A program made the translations under genes and the position numbers. A DNA stretch of 64,000 nucleotides, taken from the NCBI GenBank assembly GCA_963971425.1, contig OZ020519.1, positions 5,782,028-5,846,027 on the forward strand, read 5' to 3'. Each line of letters starts with the position of its first letter. Positions within the stretch are counted from its first letter, which is position 1. The notes beneath the pieces are model-generated. The model searched no databases. It was not told the DNA's origin and saw only the letters and a list, made by a program, of their open reading frames with translations. This document shows positions 45,101-56,365 of this stretch, in pieces. Origin of the DNA: Bryoerythrophyllum caledonicum. Taxonomy: Eukaryota; Streptophyta; Bryopsida; Pottiales; Pottiaceae.

Positions 45101-46066
45101 TTGCCATCACCAAATCCCTCTCCGGAGGCTCCTGAAGCACTTCCTTTGTCTCCACCAAGAACTTCTTCCCGAGTTCCATGCGTGAGAGTTGTACAAGAGA
45201 CGGTCTGTCATGAGAATGACTGGCACATCGCAAGGCTTCCTAAAACATCTGCTAGGAAATGTTTCGCTCTTCAAGCCGATACAAGGAAGAAGTGTGTGGC
45301 ATCTATTGTACAGAACAACCGAGCAACAGCTGCCCCTACTTACACTGGCTTGATGGACAATTACAAAAAGACTAGATTAGAGAGACATCGGTTCTTCTTC
45401 TGCAACGATGACATTCATCGTTGTGTTATGGGCACACGGCGCAAGTGGGTTCAAAGCATGCCACCTCCTCCACAATTTCGGCCAGTTCAGATGGGCACAA
45501 ACCTGAGTAGAACAGAGATACTTGCCTTTGAAACTGCAGGGTTTTGTCTCGCTGAGCGTGAGGTTCTGTCCCGTAGACAGTTGTTTGGTGAAGGCGTCTC
45601 CGTCAACCTGAATGATTACCATGTGCCTCCTAACCCTACAGACCATCCAACCAAACGATACGGAAAAAACATCCGAAGAAACGAAGCTGCTCCTACTACT
45701 CGTCACCATAACAGCTGCGCCTCTGCTCACTCCGTAATGGGAAAACTCTGCACGATTCCAATGGTTCCGTCTCCAGCCCTTGGTTGCATTATCACTTTGG
45801 AGTCGCGGAACATTTCTACAGTTTCCCGGTATTTTGTAACAATCGGCCAGTTTCCAAGCTGCGACTGCCTCTCTTTTACAGAGATGTCGAAGAAATCGCT
45901 TGGCAAACGCGGTTCATGGACTTACTGTAAGCACCTCTACTACATATTCAACATTGTGTGTGGATTAGACCCGGAGGTAGATGTCTTTATTCACGCACCT
46001 AGTTTCAGTTGGAATGAAATCAAGCGAATTCTTCAGATTCTGCTCCTAAAATACTATTTTGCATAG
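42131..46066 (+). CDS. MULE-type transposase with SWIM zinc finger, two main exons
   Basis: Exon 42216-44242 and exon 44618-46066 join in phase 0 (GT-AG). The N-terminal half has Cys-rich motifs (LKCANDSCDF, CAVCHVPPTCYGCCP). The core looks like a Mutator-type DDE domain: HVYDSTYCRVMTIAICDM (first Asp), FKGFMADSAQANWN (second Asp), then ERTCLFHW (the C-x2-H that follows it in MULEs). The C-terminus ends in a SWIM finger, CDCLSFTEMSKKSLGKRG ... YCKHLYY (CxC ... CxH), which MULE transposases share with FAR1-type factors. The 5' end is not settled: exon 42216 needs a phase-1 upstream exon, and the only in-frame ATG nearby (42131) would imply a 33-bp intron, shorter than plant introns normally are. 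No internal stop in either exon, so it may be functional. Divergent from the ParB-methyltransferase gene. Confidence 0.7.
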
Positions 46067-46729
46067 CTACCATTCCCACTCGCTAGTCTTGTAAGAAGAG
46101 ACTCCTTCCATTTAAAAGATGGTGAGACTAAAAGGGCCACCTCCACAGCTTGTACTACATCTTGTCTACTCTATCTCTTCACTTGCATGAAAGAGGGGAC
46201 AGATGCCCTCTGTAGCTTCTAATTTTGCTTGTCCCTAAACCCCGAACGTGGTTGAATCTTGCATTATTCCAGTAACGCCTTCCGACTGTCTTTGTTTATC
46301 GTCTTTCGTAGTTGTCTTGAACTCATGAAGCTCCCCTACTACCCTAAACTGTGTTTGCTATAGACTTCACGTAAACCAAATCCAACTATCCATCTTCTTA
46401 TTGAACCACTTTGTATAGGACTCCCATGAGACCCTAAATCGTTTACTCTAACCGCATATCTTTTGTTATCCATCACTCTCGCCTAAACCTACATATCTCC
46501 ATCTTCCTCTCTATCTGCCACCAACGTTGTGTTTCTACAGCTCGATAAAACTGTGGACCCATGACCCTAAGTACCCTAAACCCTAAACCAGGAGTCCTAC
46601 ATCCTGAACCCTAAACTGAAATCTACACTACCACATGCCTCTCCTCCTCTCTTCCACTCCACTATTTTATACGTTGAACCCCTAAACCTAATGCTTCATA
46701 GCCACAGATATCCTATCTACCCGTTATTG
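46067..46729. other. 3' flank of the MULE gene with interspersed CCCTAAA words, no gene
   Basis: At least eight CCCTAAAC/CCCTAAA words occur, densest at 46558-46610, but only two are in tandem, so this is not a telomere tract. Confidence 0.5.
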
Positions 46730-46733
46730 TTAA

Positions 46734-47678
46734 CCCCTAAGGTACCAAGGCAGTTTTACACCAAAAACACTTCAAAATTAATGGATTTTAGTGCAATGAA
46801 TAAAGAAGGTAACAAAAACTTTTATTTTTAGTTCTGACCGTAGGATCTCAATAAAGGCTTATTAAGTAATACATGTACAAAATTTCATAAACTTTGGCCG
46901 CACGGATTGAAAGATTATAGTGTTTGAAGTTAATCAAATGGTTCATTTTCTTCCCTGCGTTTAGTGGATCAGCAGACTTTGACTTCAGTTGGTGTCAAAA
47001 AATTTCACTACACAAGGTCTAAATCTATTACCATCTTGTTAAGCATGATGTTAGCTCCTTACACACCAATTTTTAGAGGTAGAGACAGGGTGTAGCATAT
47101 TCAAAACAAGTGAGCAAGGAGTGGAGGCTCGAAATTTGTTAATTCACACTTAAATTTTTTTTGAACTTAATATGTTTTTGATTGATAATCCGAATGGTTA
47201 ATATGAAGGTTTACATTACATATTGTTGTGGAAAAAATAAAAAGTGAAAAATATGAAGATCTCTAGGTTTTATGTGGAAAAGAAGAAGTTTTTTTGGTAC
47301 CTTGCCCGACAATGAGTGACAATGTGTGAAAATGTTTGACTTGGGTTGGTATGCTACTTTTCACTAAAGACAAGAACTTTTTTTTGACAACATGAAGGGA
47401 AATAATATTACTTGCGAGTACTGAATATCTCACTTTCAATAGAGTGTCCTATCAAAAGTTTTTGGAGGTGCCCGAGGTGCCCGCCCTCCCCATTTGAAAT
47501 TAAAAACCGTATAACTTTTTCATCAAATGTCCAATTTAGGAAAAAATTGTTTTCCCACTAAGGTCTTGGTAATGCCCTTCTATGGTAAGAATTTCAAAGA
47601 TGAATGTTTGAAATTGACAGCATAGGAACCTGACCGAATTTTCAAAAAGCCCGTTTTGGACACTTGGTCCTTTAGGGG
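46734..47678 (+). mobile_element. TTAA-MITE, long form, best-preserved copy
   Basis: 945 bp flanked by TTAA on both sides (46730-46733, 47679-47682). Ends read CCCCTAAGGTACC and GGTCCTTTAGGGG. It has no open frame and carries all landmarks of the family, so it is the reference copy here. Confidence 0.85.
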
Positions 47679-47879
47679 TTAAACCATAGAATCCACAGCC
47701 ATAGATACATGTAGGAAAATATGAACTAGATTATCAAACCCTATAACCTCGCGCTTTGAACCCTTTCACCGTCCCCCACGGTCATAGGTCCCCCTATTTA
47801 TTGCGCCCAAACCTAGGTCACCAAAAACTAAACCGATTATACTTTTATGTTCTCTTATCTTTTTCAAATTGGGAACAAA

Positions 47880-47960
47880 ATATTTGCTCGCAAGGCTCGC
47901 AACCATAGGCTCGCAGCTCGCAGCTCGCAAAGTTGAGCACGCAAAATAGCTTGGTCCGAT
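47880..47960. repeat. Dispersed GCTCGCA-rich repeat
   Basis: GGCTCGCAGCTCGCAGCTCG and TGAGCACGCAAAATAG match, inverted, the sequence at about 31755-31840. Confidence 0.6.
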
Positions 47961-48090
47961 ATTGACAAGTGGCTAAGATAGGGAAGTTGAAATGTAGCTT
48001 GTTTAATGAAGAAGTTTTGCAGCCGCCTGTCTGTGTTCTATATCTTGGACCACAACTCAAGAGTTTTCAGTGAATTTGAGGTCGTAGTAA

Positions 48091-49182
48091 GTGCCGCTAG
48101 TGAGGAACAACTCTCGTGTATCTTCACCACCTTTCAGCTATCTTTGCATGATGAGACGCCCTTGCTGGTACCGATTGTCTCTTGAGATACAAAATGATAT
48201 TGTATCATTGCTGGAAAAGGGATGGAGCTCACGGGCAGTAGCGAGACACATTGGAGTTAGTCCTGCTTCTGTCCAAAGGATTTGAAAGAGTCGCTTACCG
48301 AACTTAAAATTATTGGTTGGAGGTAGTCCTAGTGAGATTTCAGTGTCTGTAAAGAGAGCATGTGTCCAAGCAGTTACGAGAGGGGGGCATGAAACTGCTG
48401 CGGATGCCGCTAGAGTTGTAAGGCGAGACTTTGGATGTGAGATTAGCGTGGATACTGTGCGAAGGGTGCTTAAGTCCGCAGGTTTACAAGCTTGAACGAA
48501 GCAAAAGAAACCATTGCTAAGATGAAAAAATATCACAGCTCGCTTAGAATTTGCTAGAGCTCATGAACATTGGACAATTGATGACTGGAAGAGGGTAATC
48601 TTCTCAGATGAGACGAAGATTAATCGCTTTGGCTCAGATGGGCGTTCTTGGTGTTGGGCTCCAGTCACTGAAGGTCTCACAAACCGTAGGGTGCAGAAAA
48701 CTATGAAACACGGCGGTGGATCGTTGATGGTTTGGGGATGTATGAGTGCAAGAGGTCCTAGTTTGATTTGTCAAGTAGAAGGATAAATGAATCAACATTT
48801 ATATCGTGAAATTTTACAGAGAGATCTCTACGAAAGTTTCATGAAGTTTGGAGTAAACCCACGAAGTGTCATCTTTCAGCATGACAATGATCCTAAGTAT
48901 ACGGCAAAGACGATGAAAGAGTGGTTGTTGAATCAACCTTTCAGTGTTATGAAGTGGCCTGCACAATCTCCCGATCTCAATCCGATCGAACACCTCTGGG
49001 CGACACTCAAACGGCGCTTGAACCAATACAATACGGTGCCAACAGGTTTAGTGGAATTGTGGGAGCGTGTCCTTCACACATTCAATAGTATCACTTCTGA
49101 TGAGTGTCATAGGCTCTATGAGAGCATGCCCCGGCGAATGAGGGCTGTTATTTATAGCCGGGGCAAGTGGACATCATTTTAA
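48091..49182 (+). pseudogene. Tc1/mariner transposase with four in-frame stops and no frameshift
   Basis: One frame spans the whole protein (about 363 codons). It has an HTH N-terminus (LSLEIQNDIVSLLEKG, SSRAVARHIGVSPASVQ), then the catalytic signatures VIFSDETKINRFG (first Asp), MVWGCMSARG, QHDNDPKYTAKT (second Asp) and WPAQSPDLNPIEHLW, whose Glu is the third acidic residue of the Tc1 D34E triad. Stops: TGA 48283-48285, TGA 48493-48495, TGA 48523-48525, TAA 48784-48786; no indel is needed. The three TGA stops fit CGA to TGA change by deamination of methylated CpG. Right terminal repeat at 49393-49412, followed by TA. Confidence 0.9.
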
Positions 49183-49392
49183 GTAGATTACAGACACATT
49201 AGTGCAAAACCGCTTCACAAAGGATGAAGTCAGTTGATGCTCTGTTACAAGGTTGCATTTTGTGTATTTCATATGTAATCCACATGTGCTTGAGATATAA
49301 AGGTTTTGCTTTCTAAAGCACTTCACCGCTTTTGCATTTGTTCATTGCATGTGACAGCATTGTTTGCCGAATGCAAAAGTTTTCACTCATGA

Positions 49393-49412
49393 GGCGGTTT
49401 TGCGGCACACAG
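49393..49412 (-). mobile_element. Right terminal inverted repeat of the Tc1-type element
   Basis: Read on the minus strand it is CTGTGTGCCGCAAAACCGCC after TA (49413-49414), and it matches the orphan end at 31606. A shorter related word (GTGCAAAACCGCTTCAC, 49202-49218) is inverted to it. The left end of this copy was not found. Confidence 0.55.
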
Positions 49413-49414
49413 TA

Positions 49415-50576
49415 TGTCAAATTCTTCATTGCCAAATCCTGAAAAATATCCGAAGGGCCCGCCACTACCAATTTTAACGCCATTCTGTTGCCAACAGTTG
49501 CCTAGTTGCCCAACACTAGTTCTGAGTTGCCCAACAGCCGCGCCCAGCTTATATTTTGTCCGTCCGCATTCCTGACATCGTGAAGCCGCGGTTGTTTTCG
49601 TTCCCAAGAGTTCCCACATTACCACACATAAAAAATTCTTTGATTTTGAAAATTTTATACTAGACTGCCGTTGGTATATCTATTTGGAGGTTTTTTTTGT
49701 TTTTTATTTTGTAAGATTTGTGCTTCGAAAGTTAAAACCACTCAAAGTGAAAAATGGGAAGTCCGGGCATCTAAAAACTTTTGCTAGAAGTTTCTATTGA
49801 CATTGAGATTTTCATACTTATGAAAAATATCACCTTCTATGAAGATTTCCAAAAAACACCTTGTGACCTTGTCTTTAGTGTAAAATCGCATTGTAATCCA
49901 AGTCAAAAAAATTCACACATTTTTGGGCAAGGTACGTAAAAACTTCTTCTTTTCCTCATAAAACTTAGAGATCTTTATAATTTTTCACTTTTTGTTTTTT
50001 CTACTACAAGATGTGATATATACCTTCTTATTGACTGTTTGGATTAGCATTCTAAAAGATATTTAGTTCAATAAAAAATAAAATGCAAATCGACCTTTTT
50101 TAAACCTCCACTCCTTGCACAAACTTTTTTAATATGCTACACCGTTTTTCTACCTCTAAAAATTGGTGTGTAGGGAAATAATATCATGCTAAGACAATGG
50201 TAAAATATTTGGAACTTGTGTATTGTAAAATTTTTGAAGAATGTGAAGTCAAAGTTTGGGGAGCCACTCAACAATGAAAAGAAAATGAAGCATTGTTTTC
50301 ATTTTAAACATTATATATCTATCAATCGATGCAGTGAATTGCAACCAAAAAAGTACATCATGTATATATATAGAAGTATATTTCAAGATCTTCCGATTCA
50401 AAATCCAAAATTCATTTTTAAAATGTGATTTCTATGCCACTTTTTGACGGTGACAGTTTTGGACTTGTTTTTGAGCGAAATTGGCTTAGACCTTTAGGAT
50501 GTTTAGAGAATATAACGTACTTCAATTCTTATTTAGGTGCATGGGATTAGAAAGGTGTGTTTGCCTCTCCAAATAT
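49415..50576. other. AT-rich stretch with a decayed TTAA-MITE in reverse orientation
   Basis: From about 49640 to 50500 the landmarks run in reverse (TTTGGGCAAGGTACG, ACTACAAGATGTG, AAACCTCCACTCCTTGC, CTCTAAAAATTGGTGTG), ending near GACCTTTAGG at 50490. No gene is seen. Confidence 0.5.
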
Positions 50577-51534
50577 AGTCTAACCTTGATAATATTACAC
50601 CCTCCCTTTCACCCAAAAGTGTGATATTATCAAGGTGTGATAATTTTGGTAATATCACATTTGATAATTTTAGGCATAATGAGATATTATCAAAAAAAGG
50701 TTGAAAAATTCTAATTTTTGTGAAAGAATTATATAATTAAAATAAAGTAACATACTCTCATAAAATTGATTTTCCAACCTAAATCAATCACCAGTAGATG
50801 CCATAATTCACCAAAACCAAAGAAATGAATCACTTTCAATTAGTGACCACTGACATCCCATATTGAGACATGACAAATTAGTAAATCGATTGAGACCCAA
50901 CATGATTTATCTCACCTCATGTAGGATGGTCATTGAGACCTAGCATGTGACACTCTCTAACTGGGTCACATTGCACAAAAGTATCATCAATCAAGCACCA
51001 CATACCTTTTCAAATTCAAACACCATGTCATACCAGATGACGAGCAATGCACCATGTAATACCATACAAGATGTCCAACAATGACCAACATTTCTACTAG
51101 TAAACAAATGACCATTGACCACTTTCCAGTGAAAACCCTAGTCTTTCACTGAAAAGCCTCCTCTCCCGGTGGAAAAACCATCAACCTCTCCCATTCAAAA
51201 CCCTCGCCGTCTCTCAATGCTGTGAGAACGATCTTTATTAAAATCCTCAACCAAAATCTACAAGAGACATAGACTTGTCATCCATAATAAGAACATTCTA
51301 GATACAATGATAAATTCCGACGAGATAGGCCATGGCTCATCATCCACAACTATTCATTCATCCATTTGTGATATTGTCACACTTACACTATAGGTTTTGA
51401 AAAAAAGCATTACATTATCAAGAATGATAGCGATATTAAAAAGGTAATTTTATACTAAGAAAATCCCTTTCAAGGTTTCGGGTGACAATATCAAGGTGTT
51501 TTAATGACAAGTGTGATATTAACAAGGTTAGACT
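50577..51534. mobile_element. Non-coding TIR element, about 958 bp
   Basis: Terminal inverted repeats of about 24 bp (50577-50600 and 51511-51534) begin AGTCTAACCTTG and match at about 21 positions. The ends are rich in TGATATTATCAAGG repeats. No coding frame and no clear target duplication, so the superfamily is unassigned. Confidence 0.6.
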
Positions 51535-53190
51535 CATGATTTGTTTTCTCAACTATAAACACTATAATCTTTTAATTGTGTCATCAAATCCTTCCTTACC
51601 AATTGCACTAGAATCAACAGTTTTGAAGTGTTATTGGTGTAAAATTGTAAAGGGATTAAGACGATCATTACGAATATCTTTAGTAACATTGTTGAAGCAA
51701 ATTCTTGAGATTTAATGCAAGAAATGGGAGAAATGGAGAAATGGAGAAATGGACCTTGACTTTTGGCCAACGCTAATGGGGGTACCTATTGGCAGAAAAA
51801 AGCTCAAGTTGTAGCACACTTCAAAAATTCATAAGTAATTCAATATTCATTGGAAAAATATGAAATCACTTATGTTGAGATTCAAAACTTAGGTTCTTTT
51901 TCTGAACAATGTTTTGAGAATACTTCAAAGTTTCTATTTCAACTTCTCCTTATAGTGGCACTCATAGGCTGGTATACCTATAGACCGCCCTTGTTTAATC
52001 ACTAAAGGCCCAAGTGTACCTACGAGGTGCAAAAATGTACACCTCGACCGCAATCATCTTTTTGTCCGTATAGTCAAAATTCACAAAATTTTGACATGTC
52101 TCATATGAATTAAAGAAGATCATACAGTTACATTTTCAATAAGTTCATACGCATATGGAGACATGCCTAGGCGTGAGCGGATATTAGGGCACACGGGTAT
52201 CAGAGGGTATCAAAGGGGCAAGATTGGATATCAAGATTTGGTGTGAGGTATGGGGCAGCCGGTGTGTGAACATTGTTTTTTTTTTAGAATCTTCTTTTTG
52301 AAGTTGAAGATGTAAATAGGTTAGTTTATCGAATTGCTTAGGAAATAGCTTGCATATGTGAACTAGAAACTCTTTGAGATACAGAAAGGTGCTAATGAGA
52401 GGATAATATTACTGTTAATAACCATGGGTAGCAAATTCTAATAGACCAAGAAGGAGAAGAGACACACTACAACATCAGAACATTATGAGAGTAGATGTCA
52501 AAGTAGCTATTTCCAGTATTGCATGTAATAGCCGAATGAATTAGGAAATATATGGTGAACTTTGCTCAAGTCGAGTTCATAAGCTTGAAGCAGTCAGATT
52601 TAATAAAAAAATATTCCACCTGCGGTGGTGTATGCAAGTTTTGTGAATTGTGAACCAAACTGGTATTTAATCCCCAAAGGACCAAAGTTCCCTTGGGGGA
52701 CATTTTGAGTTTGAAAAAGGTACCACATTCCCAACTCTAGGTATTATTTCTTGAGATTTTTTTATTGAATTGCAACTTTTTATTAGCTTCGCGTAGACAC
52801 AAATTTCGTAGAATTCCAACTTACAGTTCAAAAGTTACAATTTATTTTCACTTACGTATACAAATAGTGCAGCAGTTTGGTGTGACATATCACAAATATT
52901 GTCGCTAAACTTTAATAACTTCTAAATTCAATAGAAAGTCAAGGTTTTGTCCATTAAAAAAGAAAAAAGAAAATCCCTCTTTGAAAAGGAATTGAGATCT
53001 TTGCATTTACTGTACGGATTTGTGAATTTCAAAAATTTGAGAAGGTTAGGGTATATGCAAAATATAATTTGTATTGTTGATTTTCAGCACATAGTTGCAT
53101 TGCAAGATTTTTAAGAACATCTTCTGCACCTCTTCTACTTCTTAAATTTGGTGCATGTGTGCCTAACATGATCCTTTTCAAGTTTGGACA
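51535..53190. other. AT-rich stretch, decayed repeats, no gene
   Basis: 51540-51665 resembles a TTAA-MITE terminal half. 51990-52100 and 52655-52790 hold degenerate MITE ends (AATCACTAAAGGCCCAAGTG, AATCCCCAAAGGACC). Nothing coding. Confidence 0.45.
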
Positions 53191-53368
53191 ACATGATGAC
53201 TAAAAGAGCAGTATTGTAGTACTGGTCGAGAGGGAAGGTAACAATCATTTTTTAGGATGGTTCTCACAACATGAGAGGGAGGGTAACTAGGCTCTCAGTT
53301 ATTAGGATGCTTCTCCAATGGGGTTTCATAGGTGACAAATCCTTGGTACATAGCATGAGTGTACTTAA

Positions 53369-53582
53369 CCCCTAAAGGACCAGAGTCTCCTTCGGGGGGA
53401 TTTTTTTATTTTTGGGCATGTTCCTAAAATTCGAAAAAAAATCAATTTTCTCTGAAATTTTCATTCTAGATTGCCTTTGATAAGAGCTTTGTGGACATAT
53501 TTTTATTTTATTTTTTGGATTTGTGGTTGAAAGTTAGTACCACTTATAGTTTTTGAGGGAAATTGTCAAGGAACTTTAGGAG
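53369..53582 (+). mobile_element. TTAA-MITE, 214-bp short form, with empty-site match
   Basis: Flanked by TTAA (53365-53368, 53583-53586). The site reads GAGTGTAC-TTAA-element-TTAA-GGAATTGACTACAA, and the same repeat unit without it at 54348-54377 reads GAGTGTACTTAAGGAATTG. This confirms the TTAA duplication. Confidence 0.92.
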
Positions 53583-53609
53583 TTAAGGAATTGACTACAA
53601 TAGCAGTAC

Positions 53610-54255
53610 ACCGTTCCCTGAATATAGTGTAGACTAGACTATTTGAAATTTCCTACACTAATTTCATTAAACGCAAATTAAAGTGGTCCACTTCAATTTT
53701 CCATCCACATCAAATCATGTCCATTAGAAATAGTGTGGCTTGTTTCAAAATAAAAGACACGGGAATTGATGTGGATAAGTTTTTACAAGATGTACCCTAA
53801 AACCAAAATTATAATATAATAACATAATAATAACATAATAACATAATAACAACATAGTAACATAATAAAATAATAACATAATAATATAATAACATAATAA
53901 AATAATATAACATAATAATATAATAACATAATAATATTATTTTATAACATAAGAATATAAACATAATATTATAATATAATATAACAGAATATAATATTAA
54001 CATAATAATATAACATAATAACATAAGAATATAATAATAACATAATAATAACATATATGAATAACATAATAACATATATTATAATATTAATATTGTATAC
54101 AATAATAACATATATAATAATAACATATTAATACTATATTAATAACCAAAATTGATGTGGTCCACATCAATTGTCATCCAAAACTAGAATTGATGTGGTC
54201 CACCTCAATTTTCATCCACATTACCTATACCTCCACACTATATTCAGTGAACGGT
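53610..54255. mobile_element. TIR element flanked by GTAC, with an ATAATAACAT microsatellite
   Basis: TIRs of about 21 bp with one mismatch begin ACCGTTCCCTGAATATAG. GTAC lies on both sides (53606-53609, 54256-54259), and the uninterrupted unit at about 54382 has a single GTAC. The middle (about 53810-54145) is an (ATAATAACAT)-like microsatellite, and the long frame there is an artefact. Short inverted GATGTGGTCCAC words flank the microsatellite. Confidence 0.75.
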
Positions 54256-54642
54256 GTACTGTGGTACTGATTGAGAGGGAAGGTAACAATCCCTTTTTGA
54301 GATGGTTTTCCAATGAGGTTTCATGGGTGAAAAACCATAATACATAGCATGAGTGTACTTAAGGAATTGACTACAAGAGTAGTACTGTAGTACTGGTTGA
54401 GAGGGAAGGTAACAATCACTTTTTAGGATGGTTCTCCAATGAGGTTTCATCGGTGACAAACCTTGATACAAAGAAGGAGTAGTACTTAAGGAGTTGTAGA
54501 AGTGATGCATAATGATGATAAGAATTAGTGAGGCTAATGAAGAGTCATACATCTTGAAGTTTGATCACCTTTAAAGTCATAACGCTCTATAATTGCATGG
54601 ACATTAAAAAATATAATAACTTGTAAATTCATGGTAGGTTAA

Positions 54643-55838
54643 CCCCTAAATTCCCACAACACTTTTACACCAAAAACACTTCAAAATTGTTGATTCTTGT
54701 AGAATCTGTAAGGAAGAAATAAACCGATTGTATGTCCACTTCTAATCATAGGATCTCAATTAAGAAACAATAAGTAACATACTTACACAATTTTGACTTT
54801 GACCGCACAGATTAGAAAATTATGGTGTTTGAAGTAAAGAAATGTGTTCATTTTCTTCACTACGCTGTATGGATCAGAAGACTAACTTCTTTTGGTGTCA
54901 AATTTTTTCACTACACAAGGTCTAATTTTGATACCATCATGTTGATCATGAGATTAATTCCTTGTACACCAATGTTTAGAGGTAGAGTAGGTCCTAGGGA
55001 TGTAGCATATTCAAAACAATTGTGCAAGGAATAGAGGTCCAAAAAGTGCCAATTCACAATTTTTTAAATTATGAACTTAATGTGTTTAGGGAAGATAATT
55101 TGAATGGTCAATAAAAAGGTTTGCAACACATGTTGTTGTGAAAATAATAAAAAGTGAAGAAGATGAAAATCTCTCAGTTTCATGTGGAAAAGAAGAAGTT
55201 TTGTGTTTCCTTCCTTGACAATGTGTTGCGTTGTGTGGACATGTTTGATTTGGGTTACTATGCTATTTTTCACTAAAGATTGGAATTTTTTTGACAGTAA
55301 TAAAGGAAATTTTATCACTTGCTACTATTGAAAATCTCACATTCAACAAAGTGTCCTAGCAAAAGTTTTTGGAGTTGCCCACTATGTCCGCTCTCCCTAT
55401 TTAAAATTCAAAACCTTGTAACTTTTTCATTTACTGTTGGATTTAGGAAGAAAAACAAAAACCAGACTCGCTCATGTCCATCTACAGTAAAAACTTCAAA
55501 ACGGATGTTATATATTGACTCCATAGGAACCTACCAAACCTTCAAAAGTCCTGCGAGGGGACTTTTGGGAATTCAAGGGTCAATTAATCAATTATGGAGG
55601 AGAAATGGGAATATGTTGAGAAGAAAATTAATTGTTTTCCCTACTTCAAACACTATAATCTTTCAATAAGTGCGATCAAAGTCAATCAAATTCTATGAGT
55701 AAGTTCCTTATTAAGTCTTCATTGAGATCCTATGGTTTAAAATGTAAGAAAAACTTTTATTTCCTGCTTTACTTATTGCACTAGAATCAACAGTTTTGAA
55801 GTGTGTTTTGATGTGAAATTGAAAAGGAACTTTAGAGG
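54643..55838. mobile_element. TTAA-MITE variant with about 200-bp terminal inverted repeats
   Basis: 1,196 bp between TTAA at 54639-54642 and 55839-55842. The first about 200 bp (CACCAAAAACACTTCAAAAT ... TAGGATCTCAATTAAG) return inverted at the right end (TCATTGAGATCCTATGG ... CAGTTTTGAAGTG). The middle resembles the 945-bp copy. This looks like a foldback rearrangement. Confidence 0.65.
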
Positions 55839-55972
55839 TTAATGGTGGAAGTTCCAGGGATTACGGGATCATCCTCTCCATAAAAAAGACGATTTTGCTG
55901 AAAATTCATATTAATATGTCTACAGAACCACCAATGGGTTAGGGAGAATCCATCAACTTTATGAATAGGATT

Positions 55973-56350
55973 TTTATTTTTATTTTTAATATTTTTTTTG
56001 ACACAAAAGAAGAAAACTTCATGCAGGGAGAAAAGAGAACAAAAGAGAACACCCCGCCAGGGCCGGCGGAGCCGAGCAAGAGCTCCCGGGTTAGTGGTCA
56101 GTGCTAATGTTAGTGTTAGAAGGATTAATGGTACAAGGGGGAAGCAGATGCCAATGTGGTCTTTCATCCACACAGGACGCCAAGATGTTGTTGCAGCACC
56201 ATGAACCGTTTGGTGTGCTTTTCGCACTTCTCCGGCGCGTTGTTGCGTGTAGCCAGGCTCCTGTTCCACGCGGCGCGCCCGTGGTCAATGAGGCTCATCC
56301 AGAGTTTGGTCTGCAGCTTAGGGCGGGACCATCTGTTGTGAAGACCGTAA
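55973..56350 (-). mobile_element. 5'-truncated LINE insertion with A-rich tail and 15-bp target duplication
   Basis: The target duplication TTTATGAATAGGATT is at 55958-55972 and 56351-56365. On the minus strand the insert ends in an A-rich tail (complement of about 55973-56000). Its GC-rich body can be read as KLQTKLWMSLIDHGRAAWNR-like protein with stops. Truncation, tail and duplication are the usual marks of target-primed reverse transcription. The family is not assigned. Confidence 0.8.
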
Positions 56351-56365
56351 TTTATGAATAGGATT

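Larger units (their letters stand above)
53205..54500. repeat. About 122-bp tandem repeat, three copies, interrupted by two insertions
   Basis: Units around 53215-53365, 54260-54365 and 54380-54500 share GTAGTACTGGT-GAGAGGGAA, GGTAACAATC, TTCTCCAATGAGGTTTCAT and GCATGAGTGTACTTAAGG. The insertions at 53369 and 53610 are dated relative to the repeat and provide empty sites. Confidence 0.8.

Noticed and set aside
46558-46610. Interstitial telomere
   Set aside because: Only two tandem CCCTAAA units and scattered singles; too short for a telomere or fusion site.
48283-48786. Alternative genetic code or stop readthrough
   Set aside because: All three stop codons interrupt transposon frames while host genes end normally; decay is simpler.
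53809-54075. 88-codon frame of Tyr/Leu/Cys-rich sequence
   Set aside because: It is a translation of the (ATAATAACAT) microsatellite, not a gene.
55832-56288. Minus-strand frames across the LINE insertion
   Set aside because: They cross the target-site duplication and read LINE sequence with stops in the sense frame.
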